A stretch of DNA of 24,065 bases, from assembly GCA_964456185.1 (NCBI GenBank), contig CAYVZZ010000024.1, positions 1 through 24,065 on the forward strand, in the 5' to 3' direction. The first letter of the stretch is position 1; every line of letters starts with the position of its first letter. The notes under the pieces were generated by a model that saw nothing but the letters and a program-made list of their open reading frames with translations, had not been told where the DNA came from and searched no databases. The stretch comes from CAYVZZ01 sp964456185 (lineage in GTDB: Bacteria; Pseudomonadota; Gammaproteobacteria; Pseudomonadales; Alcanivoracaceae). Shown here piece by piece: positions 15,301 to 23,233 of the stretch. The translations under genes and the position numbers were made by a program.

Positions 15301-15579
15301 CTAGTGATAATCACCGTATTCTAATAAATAAACATCGCCATCCTGAAACGCGAAGAATAATCGCCAATTGCCTGATACTGTGATGGCGTACTGTCCTTTG
15401 AGCTTGCCGCTTAATGGGTGAAGTCTCCAGTTACTTGCGGCAATATCATCCAGGTAAGTGGCTGCATCAAGCACAGAAAGCCGGTCGCGTAAGCGAGCTG
15501 CATGGTCAGGGCGTATGCCCTTGGTGATACCAGTGCGATAGAACAGCTTCAGTCCCTTGTGCTTGATGTGCTTAATCAT
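15301..15579 (-). CDS. higB: HigB-family toxin (RelE superfamily mRNA interferase)
   Basis: 92 aa, full length for the family. It begins IKHIKHKGLKLFYRTG and contains DHAARLRDRLSVLDAA, WRLHPLSGKLKG and VSGNWRLFFAF, ending in EYGDYH. These are the hallmark segments of HigB toxins, which cleave mRNA on the ribosome. It is the first gene of a toxin-antitoxin operon with higA. The predicted promoter lies just upstream, with TATAAT on the minus strand at 15611-15606 and a palindrome overlapping the -35 region. Confidence 0.93.
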   Translation of the reverse strand: MIKHIKHKGLKLFYRTGITKGIRPDHAARLRDRLSVLDAATYLDDIAASNWRLHPLSGKLKGQYAITVSGNWRLFFAFQDGDVYLLEYGDYH

Positions 15580-15605
15580 CGTGTCACAAGATCATCCTTG
15601 ATCGA

Positions 15606-15637
15606 ATTATAACAAATTGGTCGCATGTCGCGCGACA
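15606..15637 (-). promoter_or_regulatory. higBA promoter with a palindromic operator
   Basis: On the minus strand TATAAT (15611-15606) is a perfect -10. The palindrome TGTCGCGCGACA (15626-15637) falls over the expected -35 region, where HigA binding would block RNA polymerase. Autorepression by HigA at such palindromes is the rule in this family; the exact operator is inferred. Confidence 0.5.
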
Positions 15638-15713
15638 CGTTGCAATAACGTCATTCAAATCCCGATTGATAGTGTATTTGATTCTGGTTGGTTGATGCGC
15701 ATAGGTTGGTATC

Positions 15714-15739
15714 AATAGCGCCTGTTGTTTGGTGCTATT
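15714..15739 (+). promoter_or_regulatory. Inverted repeat upstream of the Phd/YefM-ParE module
   Basis: AATAGCGCC (15714-15722) and GGTGCTATT (15731-15739) form a 9-base inverted repeat with one mismatch. It ends 34 bases before the antitoxin start. Phd/YefM antitoxins repress their own operon through short palindromes, so this is a likely operator. Confidence 0.4.
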
Positions 15740-15773
15740 ATCAGACCATCTAATTCTGCTGAGGGCGCACGCT

Positions 15774-16040
15774 ATGACAATCAAATTCTCGGAAGACGTG
15801 GTTCCGCTCACTGATCTGAAGGTTAATCCTGGTAGGATCACCAAACACCTTGCCAAAACCCACCGTCCGGTTTTGCTTACCAGCCGAGGTCGTGGTGTTG
15901 CTGTCATGCAATCTGTCGGCGATTACGAGATGGCGGAGGAAGAACGGGCTTTCATGCGTGCAGTGGTGGCAGGCCTGAATGATCTTGAAACAGGTCAAGA
16001 ATCAACCCTGAAAGAAGCAAAGGCGCGGCTGGGGCTGTAG
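15774..16040 (+). CDS. Phd/YefM-family antitoxin
   Basis: 88 aa from the ATG at 15774; GAGGG lies 8 bases before it, and an earlier in-frame ATG at 15729 lacks one. The N-terminal part reads VPLTDLKVNPGRITKHL, then RPVLLTSRGRGVAVMQSVGDYE, the standard Phd/YefM DNA-binding and dimerisation domain. The C-terminal helix that wraps the toxin follows (LETGQESTLKEAKARLGL). The toxin gene starts 4 bases downstream. Confidence 0.92.
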   Translation: MTIKFSEDVVPLTDLKVNPGRITKHLAKTHRPVLLTSRGRGVAVMQSVGDYEMAEEERAFMRAVVAGLNDLETGQESTLKEAKARLGL

Positions 16041-16044
16041 GCTA

Positions 16045-16272
16045 ATGACCAAGGTGGCTCTCACTTTTTCTGAATCTGCGCTGCTGGATCTGGAAGAAAT
16101 ACAGGCTTGGTATGCAAACGAGTTGGTTACAGAGTTCAGACAACCCTATCTCTGGGAGCTTATTCATCCACCATTTCGCATAGTTTATAAGCGCGAAGCG
16201 AGAAAGGTTCGTGTTGTCAGGGTATGGAGGAGTGAACGTTTGCTGCATTTACCTGATGAGGCGGGTGTTTGA
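16045..16272 (+). CDS. ParE/RelE-family toxin, apparently internally shortened
   Basis: 75 aa, where close family members have about 95-100. The N-terminus (VALTFSESALLDLEEIQAWYA) and the C-terminal half (EFRQPYLWELIHPPFRIVY, then VRVVRVWRSERLL) are well kept. The helix pair that normally links them, roughly 20-25 residues with a typical FPxxGR-like turn, is missing between residues 27 and 30. The reading frame is unbroken, so this is a clean in-frame deletion. The toxin is probably inactive or altered, which would leave the antitoxin as a remnant regulator. It is coupled to the antitoxin by a 4-base gap. Confidence 0.8.
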   Translation: MTKVALTFSESALLDLEEIQAWYANELVTEFRQPYLWELIHPPFRIVYKREARKVRVVRVWRSERLLHLPDEAGV

Positions 16273-16280
16273 GCGTGGTA

Positions 16281-16312
16281 AAAAAAAGCCGACCGGTAAA
16301 CCACGGCTTTGT
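16281..16312 (-). terminator. Hairpin with a T-run on the minus strand
   Basis: AAAGCCG (16285-16291) pairs with CGGCTTT (16304-16310). Read on the minus strand the stem is followed by a run of T (the A-run at 16281-16287 on the plus strand). It follows the toxin gene by 8 bases; in the plus direction it would be a weaker terminator. Confidence 0.4.
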
Positions 16313-16394
16313 TGTGGGTTGACTGTGGATATCTTAATCTTTGGGTTCGATCTTTAATGGGAATGCTAACTTTGTGGGGAGTTGGTAGCCCATC

Positions 16395-16423
16395 CTGTCA
16401 TAAATCTTCATAAAACCGTCACA
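16395..16423 (+). promoter_or_regulatory. Extended Pho box for the beta-helix lipoprotein gene
   Basis: Three 7-mers at an 11-base period: CTGTCAT (16395-16401), CTTCATA (16406-16412) and CGTCACA (16417-16423), separated by AAAT and AAAC. The first is a perfect half-site. This is a tandem PhoB site 76 bases upstream of the lipoprotein start. I do not see an unambiguous -10. Confidence 0.8.
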
Positions 16424-16498
16424 GAGTTGACATCTTCGTTGCCTAGCATGCGTTCACAACATAAAGAACGCAGATTTTGAAAACCAACGAGGATGATT

Positions 16499-18010
16499 AT
16501 GAATCTTAAGCAATCCAGCAAGGCAATTGCACTTTTGGCCAGCCTGTCTTTGGCGGCCTGTGGTGGCGGGGGCGGCAGCAGCAGTAGCGGCGCGCCAACG
16601 CACAATAATAATGGCGGCGATGGTGGTAACGGTGGCACAGCGGCCAGCTTGCAGCAGACGGCCTTTGGTAATGGCCAGGTGCAGTTTCACAAGGCGTCTG
16701 CTTTGACGTTTAACGCGGCTACGCTGGCGGCAAACACCAGCCTAACGGTAGGCAGCACTGAAAGCTCGCTGGGCGCTACCGGATATTTCGGCGCGGTGGA
16801 CCCGGCGGCAGCAACGGCCTGGTGGGACGGCTGGACTTACCAAGGCAATTACGATGGCGCTTTATCGACTACCGCTTTCCACCCGCTAGAAGCTGAGATT
16901 GCAGCTGGCACCCTTGCGCCGGCCAGTGCAACCTGTAGCCAGTTTGCCAGTGGTGGCACGGTGAGCGTGTTTGGCAAATCCTTCCCTGTGTGTGTGATTA
17001 CCGATGACATTACAGCAGACACCACCTTAACCAACAATTATGTGTATGTGCTGAATGGCCCCATTAATGTGGGCGCAGGCGGTGTGGCTAACTATGCTGG
17101 CACAGGGCCGACGCTAACCATTGAAGCGGGCACGCAGGTTTATGGCAATGCCGATTCCGGCGGCTTTACCGGTTTGATCGTGACGCGTGGTGCCAATATC
17201 GACATTCAAGGCACGGCTGATCAACCGGTGATTATGGGCGGTGTGAGTTACACCAGCGGCGCGATTCAAGATAACCCTGCCGACCTGAGCGACAGTGGCA
17301 AATGGGGCGGCCTGGTGATTGACGGTTTCGCCAAAGTCAACGCGGCAAGCACGCCGGGTGGCGAGATTGCCAGTGAGGCCGTGGGCAGTGGTGCCACACG
17401 CTACTTTGGCGGCAGCGATGATGCCGATAACAGCGGCAGCATCAGCCACTTGGTGATTGCCGAATCGGGCATTGCCTTCCGTCCCGATGAGGAAATCCAG
17501 GGCTTAACGCTGGAAGCGGTCGGTTCCGGCACCAGCATTGACCATGTACAAGTGATTGGCTCGGGCGATGACGGCATCGAGTTCTTCGGCGGTAAAGTCA
17601 ACCTGTCATACGTTGTTATCAGCGGTGTTGATGATGATTCGCTGGACATGGATCTGGGCTATCGCGGCACCATCGACCACGCCATTATCCGCCTAGGCGC
17701 TGCCAGCGGTAACCGTGGCATCGAAAGTGACAACAATGGCGACAACTTTGGTGCCACACCGGTTACTGCACCGACGCTTGCCAACATCACCATTCTCGGC
17801 AACAGCGGCTCGGATGACACCACCGGTGCGCTACACCGCGAAGGCTTCGCGGGCAAGCTCTACCGAGTGGTCATCGCCGATGATGCTCTGGCAGGCGGCC
17901 AATTCGATAACGGTTGCTTGGATGTAGACGACGTACTCCCCAGCGGTTTGGTTTACCGTAACAGCCTCTTCAACTGCTCGCCGTCGGATTTGGCGCCGTC
18001 AGACGACTGA
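16499..18010 (+). CDS. Phosphate-starvation-associated beta-helix-like lipoprotein
   Basis: 503 aa from the second ATG (16499), 6 bases after GAGG; the ATG at 16493 touches the ribosome site. The lipobox is LAAC with Cys21, then a Gly/Ser/Asn-rich linker to about 50. The mature part is full of short Gly/Asp/Asn-rich strands (LTIEAGTQVYG, GLIVTRGANIDIQG, IDHVQVIGSGDDGIEFFGG, LSYVVISGVDDDSLDMD, GNRGIESDNNGDNFG), the pattern of a right-handed parallel beta-helix with possible calcium sites. Four or so Cys outside the lipobox may form disulfides. The Pho box upstream and pst-pho downstream indicate a role in phosphorus acquisition. Relatives are often next to TonB-dependent receptors; ElpS of Caulobacter, a phosphate-starvation lipoprotein, is worth comparing. 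No enzyme motif is recognised. Confidence 0.8.
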   Translation: MNLKQSSKAIALLASLSLAACGGGGGSSSSGAPTHNNNGGDGGNGGTAASLQQTAFGNGQVQFHKASALTFNAATLAANTSLTVGSTESSLGATGYFGAVDPAAATAWWDGWTYQGNYDGALSTTAFHPLEAEIAAGTLAPASATCSQFASGGTVSVFGKSFPVCVITDDITADTTLTNNYVYVLNGPINVGAGGVANYAGTGPTLTIEAGTQVYGNADSGGFTGLIVTRGANIDIQGTADQPVIMGGVSYTSGAIQDNPADLSDSGKWGGLVIDGFAKVNAASTPGGEIASEAVGSGATRYFGGSDDADNSGSISHLVIAESGIAFRPDEEIQGLTLEAVGSGTSIDHVQVIGSGDDGIEFFGGKVNLSYVVISGVDDDSLDMDLGYRGTIDHAIIRLGAASGNRGIESDNNGDNFGATPVTAPTLANITILGNSGSDDTTGALHREGFAGKLYRVVIADDALAGGQFDNGCLDVDDVLPSGLVYRNSLFNCSPSDLAPSDD

Positions 18011-18043
18011 GGCTTCCTCCTGCTCACAGGGATGTGACAGACC

Positions 18044-18072
18044 GGCACCGCCTTCGGGCGGTGTCTTTTTGT
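18044..18072 (+). terminator. Intrinsic terminator after the lipoprotein gene
   Basis: The stem CACCGCC (18046-18052) with GGCGGTG (18057-18063), closed by a TTCG tetraloop and followed by TCTTTTTGTC. It is strong and well formed. It separates the lipoprotein gene from the pst-pho operon, so the two have independent promoters. Confidence 0.9.
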
Positions 18073-18085
18073 CTTTATGACGCCC

Positions 18086-18119
18086 TTGTCATAAAACTGT
18101 CACATTCGTCATCTACACT
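18086..18119 (+). promoter_or_regulatory. Pho box and -10 of the pst-pho operon
   Basis: TTGTCATAAAACTGTCAC (18086-18103) matches the Pho box at 15 of 18 positions. TACACT (18114-18119) follows after ten bases, the standard -10 spacing. It differs from the plcP-like box by one base, with the same spacing. The start codon of pstS is 27 bases beyond the -10. Confidence 0.92.
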
Positions 18120-18146
18120 GCCTCTAATCAAAAAAGAGGACGTGAC

Positions 18147-19157
18147 ATGATGAAATTAATCTCTGCCTTGCTGACAGCCACTTTGCTGTCTTTCTCGTTT
18201 CAGGCGCAAGCCGCTGATGCCCAATTGAACGGTGCGGGTTCTACGTTCGTATACCCCGTATTTGCCCAGTGGGCGGCCACCTATTACAAAAATACCGGCG
18301 CGCAAATTAACTATCAGGCCATTGGTTCTGGCGGTGGCATTCGCCAAATCATTAAAGGTACGGTGGATTTTGCCGCCAGTGATGCGCCACTTACCGAAAA
18401 ACAGCTTAAAGAAGAAAACCTGGTGCAATATCCGCTGATTATGGGCGGGGTCATTCCCACCATTAACTTGCGCGGCATTGAAGCCAACGAGCTCAAGCTA
18501 GATGGCGAAACACTAGCTGCCATCTTCGCGGGCAAGATTACCCAGTGGAACGACAAGCGCATTCAAGCGTTAAACCCGGAGTTGGAATTGCCCGAGCGCA
18601 AAATCACCGTGGTACACCGTGCTGACGGCTCTGGTACCACCTGGATTTTCACCAACTACCTGAGCAAAGTGAGCGAGTCTTGGGAGAAGAATATTGGCTT
18701 TGCCAAAGCCGTGTCCTGGAACACCGGCATTGGCGCAAAAGGTAACGCGGGTGTGGCCAACTACATCAACCGCATTCCCGGTGCCATTGGCTACTTGGAG
18801 CTGGCTTTCGTATTGGAAAACCACATGACGTCCATCAAGCTAAAGAATGCCGCCGGTAACTTCGTGGCGCCTACGCTGGATAACTTGGAAGCCGCTGCCG
18901 CCAACGCCGATTGGAAAGGCACACCAGGTTATGCCGTGATTCTCACCAACCAGCCGGGTGCCAACAGCTGGCCGATTACCGGCGCGACCTTTATCCTCAT
19001 GCATAAGCCGTTGACTGGCGAGCGCAACCAAGTGCTGCGCAAGTTCCTCGACTGGAGCTGGCACAAGGGCGATGAAAAGGCGCGCGAGTTAGCCTATGTG
19101 CCGCTGCCGCAGTCGCTGGTGGACATGATTCTGGCTGACTGGCCGACGGCGAAATAA
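18147..19157 (+). CDS. pstS: PstS periplasmic phosphate-binding protein
   Basis: 336 aa. The signal peptide ends at about residue 22 (AQA-AD). Phosphate-binding elements are present: LNGAGSTFVYPVF (27-39), GSGGGIRQI, FAASDAPL and HRADGSGTTWIFTNYL. This length and motif set matches the PstS of the ABC transporter in proteobacteria. AGAGGA lies 7 bases upstream; a second ATG follows directly, so the start is uncertain by one codon. It captures phosphate in the periplasm for PstCA. It is first in the pst-pho operon, behind a Pho box. Confidence 0.96.
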   Translation: MMKLISALLTATLLSFSFQAQAADAQLNGAGSTFVYPVFAQWAATYYKNTGAQINYQAIGSGGGIRQIIKGTVDFAASDAPLTEKQLKEENLVQYPLIMGGVIPTINLRGIEANELKLDGETLAAIFAGKITQWNDKRIQALNPELELPERKITVVHRADGSGTTWIFTNYLSKVSESWEKNIGFAKAVSWNTGIGAKGNAGVANYINRIPGAIGYLELAFVLENHMTSIKLKNAAGNFVAPTLDNLEAAAANADWKGTPGYAVILTNQPGANSWPITGATFILMHKPLTGERNQVLRKFLDWSWHKGDEKARELAYVPLPQSLVDMILADWPTAK

Positions 19158-19171
19158 TGAAAGGAAACACT

Positions 19172-20149
19172 ATGACGGCAAGCGCACAAAGCGCCAATGC
19201 AGGAAAAAGCCTAACCGCACCGCATCGTTTCGGCGATGCGGTTTTCCGCCACCTGACACGCGCCTGCGCGGTGTTGTTGCTGATATTGATTGTGGCCATG
19301 GGCTGGGAGCTGGTGCACTACGCTTGGCCAGCGATTGATAAGTTTGGCTTGAGCTTCATTACCAGCAGCAGCTGGGACCCGGTGGCCGGTGAATTTGGCG
19401 CCGCTTCCTCACTTTGGGGCACCGTGGCTTCATCCTTATTGGCGATGATAGTAGCGGTGCCGGTGAGTTTGGGCGTGGCGATTTTTCTCACCCAAATGAC
19501 ACCCAATTTCATTCGTCAGCCGGTGTCCATGGCGGTGGAGCTGTTGGCGGCCATTCCCAGCATTATCTATGGTATTTGGGGTCTGTTTGTGTTGTCGCCC
19601 TGGTTGGCGTTTAACGTGCAGCCTTGGATTACCGAACATTTGGGCGGCTGGCCGCTGGTGGGCGTGCTGTTCCAAGGCCCGCCCTTGGGGATTGGCATTT
19701 TTACCGCCGGGCTAGTGCTCTCTATCATGATTATTCCGTTCATGACGGCGGTGCTGTGCGATATTTTTGCCACCGTGCCGAAAAACCTCAAAGAAGCTAG
19801 CTATGGCCTAGGTGCTACCCGTTGGGAAATGGTCACGCAAGTGGTGCTGCCATTTACCAAGGTGGGCATCGTCGGTGGCTTTATGCTGGGGCTGGGGCGC
19901 GCTTTGGGTGAAACCATGGCCGTGACCTTTGTAATTGGTAACGCTCACCGTTTGTCACCGTCGCTGTTTGAACCGGCTAATACCATTTCCTCAACCTTGG
20001 CCAATGAATTTACCGAGGCCACCAGTGAAATCTATTTGTCGTCTCTTATGTACTTAGGGCTGGTGCTCTTTATGTTGACCTTTGTGGTGCTGGTGCTGGC
20101 GCGTTTGTTGCTGTGGCATTTGTCATCGAAGGAAGGAGCGCGGAGCTAA
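19172..20149 (+). CDS. pstC: PstC phosphate ABC transporter permease
   Basis: 325 aa from the ATG at 19172, preceded by AAAGGA at good spacing; an ATG at 19157 overlapping the pstS stop is the alternative. The N-terminal transmembrane helix is at about 25-45, followed by the permease core of five further helices. The EAA loop (KEASYGLGATRWEMVTQVVLP) contacts PstB. GRALGETMAVTFVIG is typical of PstC. It forms the inner-membrane channel with PstA. Apart from transport, Pst also signals phosphate status to PhoR through PhoU. Confidence 0.95.
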   Translation: MTASAQSANAGKSLTAPHRFGDAVFRHLTRACAVLLLILIVAMGWELVHYAWPAIDKFGLSFITSSSWDPVAGEFGAASSLWGTVASSLLAMIVAVPVSLGVAIFLTQMTPNFIRQPVSMAVELLAAIPSIIYGIWGLFVLSPWLAFNVQPWITEHLGGWPLVGVLFQGPPLGIGIFTAGLVLSIMIIPFMTAVLCDIFATVPKNLKEASYGLGATRWEMVTQVVLPFTKVGIVGGFMLGLGRALGETMAVTFVIGNAHRLSPSLFEPANTISSTLANEFTEATSEIYLSSLMYLGLVLFMLTFVVLVLARLLLWHLSSKEGARS

Positions 20150-20150
20150 T

Positions 20151-21008
20151 ATGCAAGTGAATAAAACCCGTTACTACAAGCGCCGCGTGATTAACGTGGT
20201 GGGACAAACGCTGGCTTTTGTTGCCACGGTGTTCACCCTGTTCTGGCTCGGCTGGCTATTGTGGGCGCTGCTGGATAAAGGTTTCGCTGCGTTGGACTGG
20301 TCGGTATTTACCGAAGATACGCCAGCGCCTGGTGTCGATGGTGGCCTGCGCAACGCCATTGTGGGTAGCTTAATGCTCTGCTTGGTGGGCGTGGGTGTGG
20401 GCACACCGGTGGGCGTACTGGCCGCCACTTGGCTGGCAGAATATGGCCGCGGTAGCCGCTTGGCCGCCACCATTCGTTTTATCAACGATGTGTTGCTCAG
20501 CGCGCCGTCCATCATTATTGGTGTGTTTATCTATGGCTTGGTGGTGGTCACCACCGGCGACTTCTCCGGCTGGGCCGGCGGCTTGGCACTGGCGATGATT
20601 TTGCTGCCTGTAGTGGTGCGCACCAGCGAAGACATGCTCACGCTAGTGCCCGATGCCATGCGTGAAGCGGCGGCTGCCTTGGGCGCGCCACGCTGGAAGC
20701 TGATTGTGTCGGTGGTGTATCGCGCCGCACGCGGCGGCATGATTACCGGCATTTTGCTGGGGCTGGCACGCATTGCCGGTGAAACCGCGCCCTTGCTGTT
20801 TACCGCGCTGAGTAACCAATTCTTTAGCCTTAACATGAACGAAGCCATGGCCAACCTGCCGGTAGTAATTTTCCGTTTTGCCATGAGCCCCTTCAATGAT
20901 TGGCAAGAGCTGGCCTGGGCCGGTGCGCTGGTTATCACGCTAACCGTTCTTCTGATTAACCTGTTATCACGCTTGTTACAGCGTGGTCAAAATAAAGGAC
21001 AATCCTAA
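20151..21008 (+). CDS. pstA: PstA phosphate ABC transporter permease
   Basis: 285 aa from the ATG at 20151, one base after the pstC stop, with AAGGAGCG and GGAG upstream; the longer frame from 20082 would be Cys/Trp-rich sequence inside pstC. Six predicted transmembrane helices are present, with the EAA loop REAAAALGAPRWKLIVSVVY and the PstA signature GLARIAGETAPLLFTA. It pairs with PstC. It ends one base into pstB. Confidence 0.95.
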   Translation: MQVNKTRYYKRRVINVVGQTLAFVATVFTLFWLGWLLWALLDKGFAALDWSVFTEDTPAPGVDGGLRNAIVGSLMLCLVGVGVGTPVGVLAATWLAEYGRGSRLAATIRFINDVLLSAPSIIIGVFIYGLVVVTTGDFSGWAGGLALAMILLPVVVRTSEDMLTLVPDAMREAAAALGAPRWKLIVSVVYRAARGGMITGILLGLARIAGETAPLLFTALSNQFFSLNMNEAMANLPVVIFRFAMSPFNDWQELAWAGALVITLTVLLINLLSRLLQRGQNKGQS

Positions 21009-21811
21009 TGCAAACCGCTGTCTCGACATCGCCTGACGTGCAAACGGCACCTGCGGCTGCCACCAAATTGGAGCTGCAACAATTGAAGTTCTTTTATGGC
21101 AACTTCGAAGCCCTGCACGGCATCGATTTGAAACTCCCCGCCAACCGCGTAACCGCCTTTATCGGCCCGTCCGGTTGCGGCAAATCCACCTTGCTGCGCA
21201 CCTTTAACCGTATTTACGCGCTCTACGCCGACCAACGTGCCGAAGGACGCATCCTGCTGGATGGCGAAAACATTCTCGACAAAAAGCAGGATTTGATTCA
21301 CCTGCGCTCGCGCATTGGCATGGTGTTCCAAAAACCCACGCCTTTCCCCATGAGCATTTTTGATAATGTGGCCTACGGCATTCGCTTGTATGAAAAGCTG
21401 CCGCGCGGCAAGCTGGAAGAGCGCGTGGAATGGGCGTTGCAAAAAGCCGCACTGTGGGATGAAGTGAAAGACAAGCTAAAGCAATCCGGCATGCAGCTAT
21501 CCGGTGGTCAGCAACAGCGGCTGTGTATCGCCCGCGCCTTGGCGGTGGAGCCCGAAGTGCTGCTGCTGGATGAGCCAGCCAGTGCGCTGGACCCCATCTC
21601 CACGCTAAAAATCGAGGAGCTCATCGACGAATTGCGCGACAAGCTCACGATTCTGATTGTGACCCACAACATGCAACAGGCCGCGCGCGTATCCGATGAA
21701 ACTGTGTTTATGCACGATGGTCGCGTGGTAGAAATGGCCGACACCGAAACCCTGTTTACCAACCCGGCCAACAAGCAAACCGAAGATTATATTACTGGCC
21801 GTTACGGTTAA
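21008..21811 (+). CDS. pstB: PstB phosphate ABC transporter ATPase
   Basis: 267 aa. All ABC motifs are intact: Walker A GPSGCGKST (53-61), Q-loop VFQKPTPFPMSIFDNV (the PstB hallmark), signature LSGGQQQR, Walker B VLLLDEP and the switch histidine in VTHNMQQAARVSD. The start overlaps the pstA stop by one base, with AAAGGA upstream. It powers phosphate import and, with PhoU, participates in signalling to PhoR. Confidence 0.97.
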   Translation: MQTAVSTSPDVQTAPAAATKLELQQLKFFYGNFEALHGIDLKLPANRVTAFIGPSGCGKSTLLRTFNRIYALYADQRAEGRILLDGENILDKKQDLIHLRSRIGMVFQKPTPFPMSIFDNVAYGIRLYEKLPRGKLEERVEWALQKAALWDEVKDKLKQSGMQLSGGQQQRLCIARALAVEPEVLLLDEPASALDPISTLKIEELIDELRDKLTILIVTHNMQQAARVSDETVFMHDGRVVEMADTETLFTNPANKQTEDYITGRYG

Positions 21812-21821
21812 GGAGCAGATC

Positions 21822-22547
21822 ATGCAAGAAGAATTTCAATCGCATATTTCGCAGCGCTTTAATCGCGACCTGGAAGCCCTTATTGAGCGGCTACTGGAAA
21901 TGGGCGGCTTGGTGGAAGAACAATTGGCGCGCGCGGTCGAAAGCCTGCTGCAGGCCGATACTGGCTTGGCCAAAGCGGTACGCAGCACCGAAGAAAAGGT
22001 AAACCAGTTGGATATCGAGCTGGACGAAGACTGCACACGTCTGCTGGCGCTACAGCAACCGGCCGCGTCGGATTTGCGCATGACCTTGGCGATTAGCCGC
22101 TGCATTACCGACCTAGAGCGTGTCGGTGACGAGGCCAGCAAAATCGCCAAGATGACTCTGCAATTGGCCGAAGATGGCGATGCCCCCATCGGCTATGTGG
22201 AGGTGCGCCACATCGCCCAGCGTGCCGCGAATATGCTGCACGACGTTTTGCACGCCTTTGTGCGCCAAGATGTGGAGCAAGCGGTAGGAGTGGCCGAACG
22301 CGATGAGCTGCTCGACCGCGAATACGGCTCGGCCATGCGCACGCTGGTGACTTACATGATGGAAGACCCCCGCGCCATTGGCCAAGTGCTTAACATCCTT
22401 TGGGTGCTGCGCGCGCTGGAGCGCATTGGCGACCATGCGTGTAACATTGCCGAGCAGGTGCTTTACTTGGTGAAAGGGCGCGACATGCGCCACGCCAGCA
22501 CCGATGAAATGGAGCAGCTGGTTCAAGGAGGCAAGACGAACGCATGA
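21822..22547 (+). CDS. phoU: PhoU phosphate-signalling regulator
   Basis: 241 aa, full length. Two repeats of a three-helix bundle each carry the metal-binding ExxxD-type motif (ERVGDEASKIAKM and ERIGDHACNIAEQ). PhoU holds PhoR in the inactive state when phosphate is plentiful, through the Pst transporter. AAGGAG lies upstream of the ATG. The stop overlaps the phoB start (ATGA), so the sensor's brake and its response regulator are translated together. Confidence 0.96.
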   Translation: MQEEFQSHISQRFNRDLEALIERLLEMGGLVEEQLARAVESLLQADTGLAKAVRSTEEKVNQLDIELDEDCTRLLALQQPAASDLRMTLAISRCITDLERVGDEASKIAKMTLQLAEDGDAPIGYVEVRHIAQRAANMLHDVLHAFVRQDVEQAVGVAERDELLDREYGSAMRTLVTYMMEDPRAIGQVLNILWVLRALERIGDHACNIAEQVLYLVKGRDMRHASTDEMEQLVQGGKTNA

Positions 22548-23233
22548 GCGCACACTTATTGGTGGTAGACGATGAAGCCGCCATCCGCGATTTGTTGGTG
22601 ACCTCGCTGCAAGCGGCGGGGCATGACGTTAGCCAAGCGGCGGATATTCATGAGGCCAAGTTGTGTTTGGCGGACAAGCGCCCCGATTTAATCTTGCTTG
22701 ACTGGATGCTGCCGGGCGTTAGCGGGGTAGAGTGGGCACGGCGCCTGAAAGCCGATAGCGACACGGCAGATATTCCCGTGATTATGCTCACGGCACGCAG
22801 CGAAGAAGACAGCAAGGTCCACGGGCTGGAGTCTGGTGCGGACGATTATGTGACCAAGCCTTTTTCCGTGCGCGAATTAAAATCACGCATTAAGGCCGTG
22901 TTGCGACGCCAGCAGCCTCATTTGGTAGAAGAAACGCTGACCTGTGGCGCGCTGCAACTGGACCCGGTGAGCCGGCGCGTCAGTATCAATGATGAAGCCA
23001 TTAAAATCGGCCCCACCGAATACCGCTTGTTGGCCTTTTTTATGAGTCACCCCGAGCGGGTATATAGCCGTGACCAACTGCTGGACCGCGTCTGGGGCGG
23101 CGATGTGTATCTCGATGACCGCACCGTCGATGTGCATGTGTTGCGCCTGCGCAAGCTGCTCAAGCCCCATGGTTTAAACACCCTAATCGAAACGGTGCGC
23201 GGCAGTGGCTATCGTTTTGCGGGGGGCGCATGA
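22544..23233 (+). CDS. phoB: PhoB response regulator
   Basis: 229 aa, OmpR/PhoB type. The receiver domain has acidic residues Asp9/Asp10, phosphorylation site Asp53 (LILLDWMLPG), Thr83 and Lys105 (TKPF). The C-terminal winged helix (from about 130) includes GPTEYRLLAFFMSHPERVYSR, the RTVDVHVLRLRKLL recognition helix region and the ETVRGSGYRF wing. It binds Pho boxes, four of which are in this window. It overlaps phoU and phoR by 4 bases each. In E. coli phoBR is separate from pst; here they are one transcription unit, so PhoB drives its own synthesis from the pstS promoter. Confidence 0.97.
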   Translation: MSAHLLVVDDEAAIRDLLVTSLQAAGHDVSQAADIHEAKLCLADKRPDLILLDWMLPGVSGVEWARRLKADSDTADIPVIMLTARSEEDSKVHGLESGADDYVTKPFSVRELKSRIKAVLRRQQPHLVEETLTCGALQLDPVSRRVSINDEAIKIGPTEYRLLAFFMSHPERVYSRDQLLDRVWGGDVYLDDRTVDVHVLRLRKLLKPHGLNTLIETVRGSGYRFAGGA

